Assembly: GCA_031254835.1 (NCBI GenBank)
Contig: JAIRTQ010000067.1
Span: 1-6,974 of the forward strand
DNA: 6,974 nt
Direction of reading: 5' to 3'
Source of the DNA: Puniceicoccales bacterium
Lineage (GTDB): Bacteria; Verrucomicrobiota; Verrucomicrobiia; Opitutales; JAIRLM01
Made by a program: the position numbers and the translations under genes. Positions within the stretch are counted from its first letter, which is position 1; each line of letters starts with the position of its first letter. Shown piece after piece: positions 1 to 4,040 of the stretch. The notes under the pieces were generated by a model, which was not told the origin of the DNA, ran no database searches, and was given only the letters and a program-made list of their open reading frames with translations.

Positions 1-101
1 CTCTTCGCAAGTGTCTTCAGCTCCGATTTCGCCGCCCTATTCCGCAGCGTACGACCTGCCGTCCGCCGCACGTCCTTCTTAGAAGATTGCAAATTCGCCA
101 T
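1..101 (-). CDS. rpsT: 30S ribosomal protein S20, N-terminal part (cut by window edge)
   Basis: Reading leftward from an ATG at 101-99, the frame stays open to the window edge and gives 33 residues beginning MANLQSSKKDVRRTAGRTLR and ending KSELKTLAK. S20 proteins typically start MAN-x-x-S-x-K-K, then run into a basic helix with an R/N-rich middle and a K-S-x-L-K-T-L-x-K stretch, which is the pattern here. S20 binds 16S rRNA early in assembly of the small ribosomal subunit. The full protein is usually about 85-90 residues, so roughly 60% lies outside the window. An AGGA Shine-Dalgarno core (positions 111-108) sits 6 nt before the ATG, the best ribosome binding site in the window. The gene lies 97 nt downstream of the 161-aa gene on the same strand and probably has its own promoter. 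The call rests on the N-terminus only. Confidence 0.85.
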   Translation of the reverse strand, partial: MANLQSSKKDVRRTAGRTLRNRAAKSELKTLAK

Positions 102-117
102 CGAGATTCCTGCGCGA

Positions 118-145
118 GGGCTAACCGCCCACCATCGCCTGTCAA
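118..145 (-). promoter_or_regulatory. Candidate sigma-70 promoter for rpsT
   Basis: On the minus strand a perfect -35 hexamer TTGACA (145-140) is followed after 16 nt by TAGCCC (123-118) as the only plausible -10 box. The -10 is poor, so this rests mainly on the -35 element and on its place just before the rpsT ribosome binding site. If correct, the 5' leader would be only about 10-20 nt. The rest of the 97-nt gap (102-198) shows no clear hairpin terminator or other gene. Confidence 0.4.
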
Positions 146-198
146 GGCCTTTTCCGAAAATTCGTCGATCTGGGCCGGGAAGACAGCGGCGGAAAAAA

Positions 199-684
199 TT
201 AGCTCAATGGGAGTTCGTCGCTTTCGTCGGATTTGATTTCCGGCGGGCCGATGGGAATCCGGTTGTCCGTGCGGACGACGAGCACCGGCTCCTTGGTGCG
301 CACCCAAAGTGACTGGGCCCGAAGAATTTTTGGCGACACAATTTCACAGACGTCCGTAATGGTCCTAGCCGGCTCGCGGGAACCTTTTCTGCTGCGATTG
401 AATTCGTAGGCGGCGCGGATCAGTTGCCCGTTAACCTCCAGCGGGCTTTTATCTTCCGGAATCTGCAGCACCCAGCCGGTGAATAGCTCTGCGGCAAATT
501 TTTTTTCCGGATCGGACACCAGGATCACGAATTGCTTCTTCACGGGCGGCAGGCCCGGACCGTCGGCCTCATCGCCAGAAGAAACTTCCAGCTCCAGATC
601 GCCCAAAATTTGTGAAATGATTTCATAGTCGATGTCATTGCGCTGCAGCACTTTTCTGACAAGTTCGATGTCTACCTTCGCCAC
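199..684 (-). CDS. Conserved hypothetical protein, 161 aa, acidic C-terminus
   Basis: The frame starts at a GTG (684-682) with an in-frame TGA 9 nt upstream, so little upstream extension is possible. The start MAKVDIELVRKVLQRND looks like a true N-terminus, though no clear Shine-Dalgarno site precedes it. Residues 1-33 should form a helical segment. Residues 34-47 are an acidic, Gly/Pro-rich linker. Residues 48-147 look like a compact alpha/beta domain, with strand-like stretches QFVILVSDP (51-59), GWVLQIPED (70-78) and EPVLVVRTDN (132-141). The tail SDESDELPLS is acidic. There is no signal peptide or membrane segment, so it is probably cytosolic. From memory it resembles a family seen in opitute Verrucomicrobiota next to translation genes, but I cannot confirm this and assign no function. 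It lies upstream of rpsT on the same strand and diverges from the sigma factor gene. Confidence 0.8.
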   Translation of the reverse strand: MAKVDIELVRKVLQRNDIDYEIISQILGDLELEVSSGDEADGPGLPPVKKQFVILVSDPEKKFAAELFTGWVLQIPEDKSPLEVNGQLIRAAYEFNRSRKGSREPARTITDVCEIVSPKILRAQSLWVRTKEPVLVVRTDNRIPIGPPEIKSDESDELPLS

Positions 685-791
685 GATTGCCCATCATCGG
701 TCGGTCCATGGCCGTGGGGCAATACTTTTTTCGCCCCCTTCCAACCCTCATTCTTCTTGCGGAATGTGGGCAGTCCCGTCAGAATGGATTG

Positions 792-1619
792 GTGGCGGAA
801 GGGCTTAGTTCAGCTGAGCTGATGAGTTTGGCGGAGGAGCGACGCCTGTTGGAGCAGACAAGGACAGGCGATCTGCACGCCCGCAATCGGATCGTTTTGG
901 CCCACAGCGCGATCGTACGCAAACTGGCCCGCCGCTATGGCCGCTCCGAGTTTCCCGTGGAGGACCTCATCCAGGAGGGCTACTTGGCAATTTTCCACGC
1001 CATCGACCGCTTTCGTCCGCAGGGCACTACCAGACTGGCAACCTACGCCACCTGGTGGATCCGCCACTACATGTGGCGCGCCATTGCCGCCCAGCGCGGC
1101 CCGCTCTGCCTACCGCCGGCTGCGCTCCAGCAAATTCGTGAATTGCGCGAGGCCGATGAGGGACTTAGCCGGCAGCTGCGCCGGGGGGCTACCTGCCGGG
1201 AATTGGCCACGGAACTGGGCCGACCGGTTACGCAGATTCGTACCTTGCGCTGCGTCTATGGAGAGCGCCTGTCGGCAGCCGGCGATGAATTGGAACGGAT
1301 TTCGGATGTCAGTCAACAAACCCCACTAGAACATGTTACGTCCATTTCGCTTAGAAATGCGCTACGGGTTGGGCTGAAGAAATTAAGCCGACAGGAAGCG
1401 CATGTCATTCGACTTCGCTACGGGCTAGATGGTTCTCTTCCTATGACTTTGGAAAACATCGGCCGTCGTCACGCAAAAAGCCGAGAAAGCATCCGCCTTT
1501 TGGAGCGCTCTGCCTTGCGGAAACTGCGCGAGGCACTCCATTGGCGGGAGCCAGAGCACCTCATTTCGCTTGCCGACCGGCGCCGGTCCGACTCTCTTCG
1601 TGGCGATGGAGCCCTATGA
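792..1619 (+). CDS. Sigma-70 family RNA polymerase sigma factor (group 1/2-like, no region 1.1)
   Basis: The product would direct RNA polymerase to promoters. Numbered from the GTG at 792 (275 aa), region 2 spans about residues 18-103. It holds the core-binding segment EDLIQEGYLAIFHAIDRF (57-74) and the -10 recognition and melting segment TYATWWIRHYMWRAI (84-98). Region 3 is about 105-180. Region 4 (about 189-249) contains LSRQEAHVIRLRYGLDG and the helix-turn-helix TLENIGRRHAKSRESIR with ALRKLREAL. These keep the layout of RpoD/RpoS/RpoH-type factors; the RQIE usual in helix 4.2 reads RLLE. The start is uncertain: the frame is open from a TTG at 687, with ATG at 708, GTG at 792 and ATG at 822. 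Translation of 687-791 does not look like sigma factor, so I prefer 792, although no start has a good ribosome binding site. The last 14 nt overlap sufS. The missing acidic region 1.1 and small size argue against the main vegetative sigma and suggest an alternative one. Confidence 0.85.
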   Translation: MAEGLSSAELMSLAEERRLLEQTRTGDLHARNRIVLAHSAIVRKLARRYGRSEFPVEDLIQEGYLAIFHAIDRFRPQGTTRLATYATWWIRHYMWRAIAAQRGPLCLPPAALQQIRELREADEGLSRQLRRGATCRELATELGRPVTQIRTLRCVYGERLSAAGDELERISDVSQQTPLEHVTSISLRNALRVGLKKLSRQEAHVIRLRYGLDGSLPMTLENIGRRHAKSRESIRLLERSALRKLREALHWREPEHLISLADRRRSDSLRGDGAL

Positions 1620-2823
1620 TCCGGCGGCATTTGCAAAGCGCTTTCCACTACTTGTCGACCATCCGGAGCTGACCTACCTGGACAGTGCGGCGACGACCCA
1701 GCGGCTGGATTCCGTGTTAGAACGGCTGGAGCGCTTCTATCGGGAAGAAAACTCTAACGTGCACCGGGGAACCTACGAACTCGCCGCCCGGTCCACAGCC
1801 GCCTACGAGGATGCCCGAAAAGCCGTAGCTCACTACGTCCACGCCGCATCCGCCGAAGAGATTGTTTTTGTGAGGGGAACGACTGAGGCCATCAATCTGG
1901 TCGCCAGCTGCTTAAGTTCGCAGTCCGTCGGTCCGGGGGATCGGATTCTGGCGACGGCCATGGAGCACCATTCCAACTTTCTACCCTGGCAAAGGGCGGC
2001 AGCAAAACGGAAAGCACAATTCCGGGTCTGTGGTCTGACGGCCAATGGCGAATTGGATCTGGAGGATTTGGAGCGGCACTTGGCCGGCGGACGGACAAAA
2101 TTTCTAGCGGTTGCCCACGTATCCAACGTGCTGGGAACGGTAAATCCCATCAAAAAAATTACGGCCGTGGCTCACGGCGTCGGGGCACTGGTCCTAGTGG
2201 ACGGCGCTCGGCGGGCGGACTCGGGTCCCATTGACGTGGCGGACTTGGGCTGCGACTTTTATGCCTTTTCTGGGCATAAGATGTTCGCGGGTACCGGCAT
2301 CGGCGTGCTTTGGGGCCGCAGGGCTTTGCTGGAACGGATGGAGCCCTACCAGCTGGGCGGTGGAATGGTGGAAACGATGACGGACGATAGCTATGGCTGC
2401 CGGTCGCTGCCGGAAAAATTCGAGGCGGGCACGCCCCACATAGCCGGCGCTCTGGGCCTGCATTGCGCCGTGGATTTTTTAAAAAATTTTTCCTGGGACG
2501 CCTACGATAGTCACCGCCACACCGTGAGCACCTACCTGGAGCCGGCACTGCGAGAAATTCCCGGCCTCCGGCTGCTGGGGAACCCGATGGAGCGGGCCGG
2601 GGTTTATGCCGTCCATCACGGAACCGTCCATGGCCACGATTTGGCTACCGCATTGGCTACGAAGGGCATCTGCGTTCGGGCGGGGCACCACTGCACACAG
2701 CCACTTCATCGACTTCTCGGCATCGCGGCCTCCCTCCGCGCGTCCTTTTCGATTTACAATTCCCTCGAGCAGGCGAAAAAATTCGTCGAAGCGCTCCGCT
2801 GGGCCATTCGCGTCCTATTCTAA
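1606..2823 (+). CDS. sufS: SufS-type cysteine desulfurase (PLP enzyme)
   Basis: Removes sulfur from L-cysteine as an enzyme persulfide plus alanine, supplying sulfur for Fe-S cluster assembly in the cytosol. From the ATG at 1606 it has 405 residues, close to the 406 of E. coli SufS, and landmark residues fall one position before the E. coli ones. These are the N-terminal LDSAATTQ motif, NVHRG, the EHHSN histidine motif, Asp199 (pairs with the PLP ring nitrogen), Lys225 in FSGHKMF (Schiff-base lysine), and GAGTPHIAG-like EAGTPHIAG. Cys363 in RAGHHCTQP is the persulfide cysteine, and LRAS near residue 378 keeps the substrate-binding arginine. Residue 202, normally the Gln of VDGAQ that contacts the PLP hydroxyl, is Arg. 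In-frame TTG (1570) and GTG (1600) starts exist, but ATG fits the family length. The first codons overlap the sigma gene by 14 nt, so translational coupling is likely. No sufB, C, D, E or U is visible nearby. Confidence 0.93.
   Translation: MEPYDPAAFAKRFPLLVDHPELTYLDSAATTQRLDSVLERLERFYREENSNVHRGTYELAARSTAAYEDARKAVAHYVHAASAEEIVFVRGTTEAINLVASCLSSQSVGPGDRILATAMEHHSNFLPWQRAAAKRKAQFRVCGLTANGELDLEDLERHLAGGRTKFLAVAHVSNVLGTVNPIKKITAVAHGVGALVLVDGARRADSGPIDVADLGCDFYAFSGHKMFAGTGIGVLWGRRALLERMEPYQLGGGMVETMTDDSYGCRSLPEKFEAGTPHIAGALGLHCAVDFLKNFSWDAYDSHRHTVSTYLEPALREIPGLRLLGNPMERAGVYAVHHGTVHGHDLATALATKGICVRAGHHCTQPLHRLLGIAASLRASFSIYNSLEQAKKFVEALRWAIRVLF
2475..2491. repeat. T6-A6-T5 homopolymer run inside sufS
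   Basis: Six T, six A and five T follow one another inside a GC-rich gene. In the sufS frame they read Phe-Leu-Lys-Asn-Phe, and the T-TTA-AAA heptamer has the X-XXY-YYZ form of ribosomal slippery sites. The tract is also self-complementary and could bend DNA. No function is shown; the main SufS frame reads straight through. Confidence 0.6.
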
Positions 2824-3839
2824 AAGGTAGGAAAATGTGCACCGGATAGGGCAAAAATTACGGCGGAGACCAGCTGCAGCAGGCAGAGGGACAACGCCGA
2901 TCGGTCCATTTCGTTGCAAAGTTCCGGGATGCCGGGCCGCTCCGAGAAGAGGGAAAGAATCACCGCCGTGCGGATCGCCATGGACAACAAAACAGCCAAA
3001 CAGAGACAAATGGCGAATGTTGGAAGGGCAAGGCGCAGCACGGTCAGGATCGGCAGGCAATAGGCGAGCAGCGGAACTGCCGGAAAAAGACAAATGAAGA
3101 GCACGGTGATGGCTAAAAGAGCCGCACGTGGTGGATTTCGCGCCATAAGACCCTTCAAATCCCGCTCATAGATGGGACCGTCGCCGGGAAGTAGGGTAGC
3201 CATCAGGGACGCGGAAAGCAGGAGGGACACTAGGCAGAGAATGCCGCAGGGCCGCTGGCTCGGCAGAAAAAGAAACACCGCAAAGATCGCAGCTAGAGAA
3301 ACGTGAAAGATGGCAGACAGCTGACACCAGAGGGAGCGTTCGCCAAAGGCGGAAAACGTCTCCCAAAAAACGGTAAAGGACGCAAGAATTAGGACGGTAC
3401 GGTAATTTATGGCGCCGAGCGGCGGGTGAAGGAGCAGCGCGCAGAGGTAGGCGCCGTGGAAAAAAACGGTAATCAGAACGGAGCGGCGGGCGGCACATTT
3501 CTTCGCCGCACAAAATGGAAAAAAACCCGCACAGCCAAGGAGACCAATGGTATATAATGAGGCGGTCCATCGAAATTTGTGGCAAAAAACGAGGATCAGA
3601 AACCCAACCGCTTGGACTGCCACTGCAAAAAATTGAGCCGTCGGAAAATGTTTACCGCCAAAAATCGGCAGCAGAGCGGCGGCCAACGAAAAGGGCAGAA
3701 TCCCGGAATTGCCTTGGACCGCCCAAAATAGCACGGCAAAAAAAGCCAATGCGGAGCTCAAATTCAGCGAATTCCGCTTTGATCGGAAATGCCACAGACA
3801 AAGGAGTGGGGCCAGAAAAAGCGGCCACGGAAGCGCCAT
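2820..3839 (-). CDS. Multi-pass inner-membrane protein, weakly NuoN-like
   Basis: A 339-aa protein with about nine or ten hydrophobic segments separated by short basic or acidic loops, clearly an integral membrane protein. Three stretches recall the proton-channel subunits of complex I (NuoN/NuoM) and Mrp antiporters: LYTIGLLGCAGFFPF (95-109, compare the GFKxxxxPFH helix); AFGERSLWCQLSAIFH (164-179, compare the KRLLAYSSIxH helix); and ERDLKGLMARNPPRAALLAI (225-244, compare DLxGLxxRxPxxAxxL) followed by a Pro-rich helix (compare SLAGIPPxxGF). The lysines and glutamate needed for proton transfer in that family are not present at these places, and the protein is about 110-140 residues short at the N-terminus. 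It may be a degenerate or repurposed homologue, or an unrelated membrane protein. The first ATG (3839) has no ribosome binding site, and hydrophobic sequence continues in frame upstream of it. Its TAG stop overlaps the TAA of sufS. Confidence 0.7.
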   Translation of the reverse strand: MALPWPLFLAPLLCLWHFRSKRNSLNLSSALAFFAVLFWAVQGNSGILPFSLAAALLPIFGGKHFPTAQFFAVAVQAVGFLILVFCHKFRWTASLYTIGLLGCAGFFPFCAAKKCAARRSVLITVFFHGAYLCALLLHPPLGAINYRTVLILASFTVFWETFSAFGERSLWCQLSAIFHVSLAAIFAVFLFLPSQRPCGILCLVSLLLSASLMATLLPGDGPIYERDLKGLMARNPPRAALLAITVLFICLFPAVPLLAYCLPILTVLRLALPTFAICLCLAVLLSMAIRTAVILSLFSERPGIPELCNEMDRSALSLCLLQLVSAVIFALSGAHFPTF

Positions 3840-4040
3840 GGCTAGAACCGTGCCGAGGATGGCGCTAGCGGCAAATATTTTCCTCTCGGACTGTCGCAGC
3901 CAAATGGGAATTTCCTGTCTATTCAGTTTTGGTGGTAAGCCATAGGGCCTAGGGAAGAAATGGTCGCGGGCGGATCGCGCTATCTTTTTAAGAAGGTTTA
4001 CAAAAAATCGAGCCTTGACTTTTAAGGTAAAAGCGTCTCG
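3840..4040. other. Divergent intergenic region, 201 nt
   Basis: Lies between the minus-strand membrane gene and the plus-strand large gene, so promoters for both should be here. The right half (about 3980-4040) is AT-rich. A TTGACT at 4015-4020 and a TTTACA at 3997-4002 resemble -35 boxes on the plus strand, but neither has a good -10 box at proper spacing. I see no terminator hairpin, tRNA or riboswitch. The minus-strand membrane frame remains open through this region as far as 4094 without a canonical start codon. Confidence 0.5.

Noticed and set aside
17..307. 96-aa minus-strand open frame spanning the gap between the 161-aa gene and rpsT
   Set aside because: It overlaps both genes in another frame, is rich in Arg and Gly typical of out-of-frame GC-rich DNA, and covers the rpsT promoter and start.
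810..1329. Open frames on both strands inside the sigma factor gene
   Set aside because: They overlap strong sigma-70 motifs, have low-complexity Arg/Pro/Ser composition and no recognisable domain.
1833..2854. Several minus-strand and one plus-strand open frames within sufS
   Set aside because: SufS is clearly coding through this whole span with all active-site motifs; the others are frame shadows.
2837..3945. Plus-strand open frames opposite the membrane protein gene, and a second minus-strand frame
   Set aside because: The 339-aa minus frame has consistent transmembrane periodicity; the alternatives are charged, irregular sequence without motifs.
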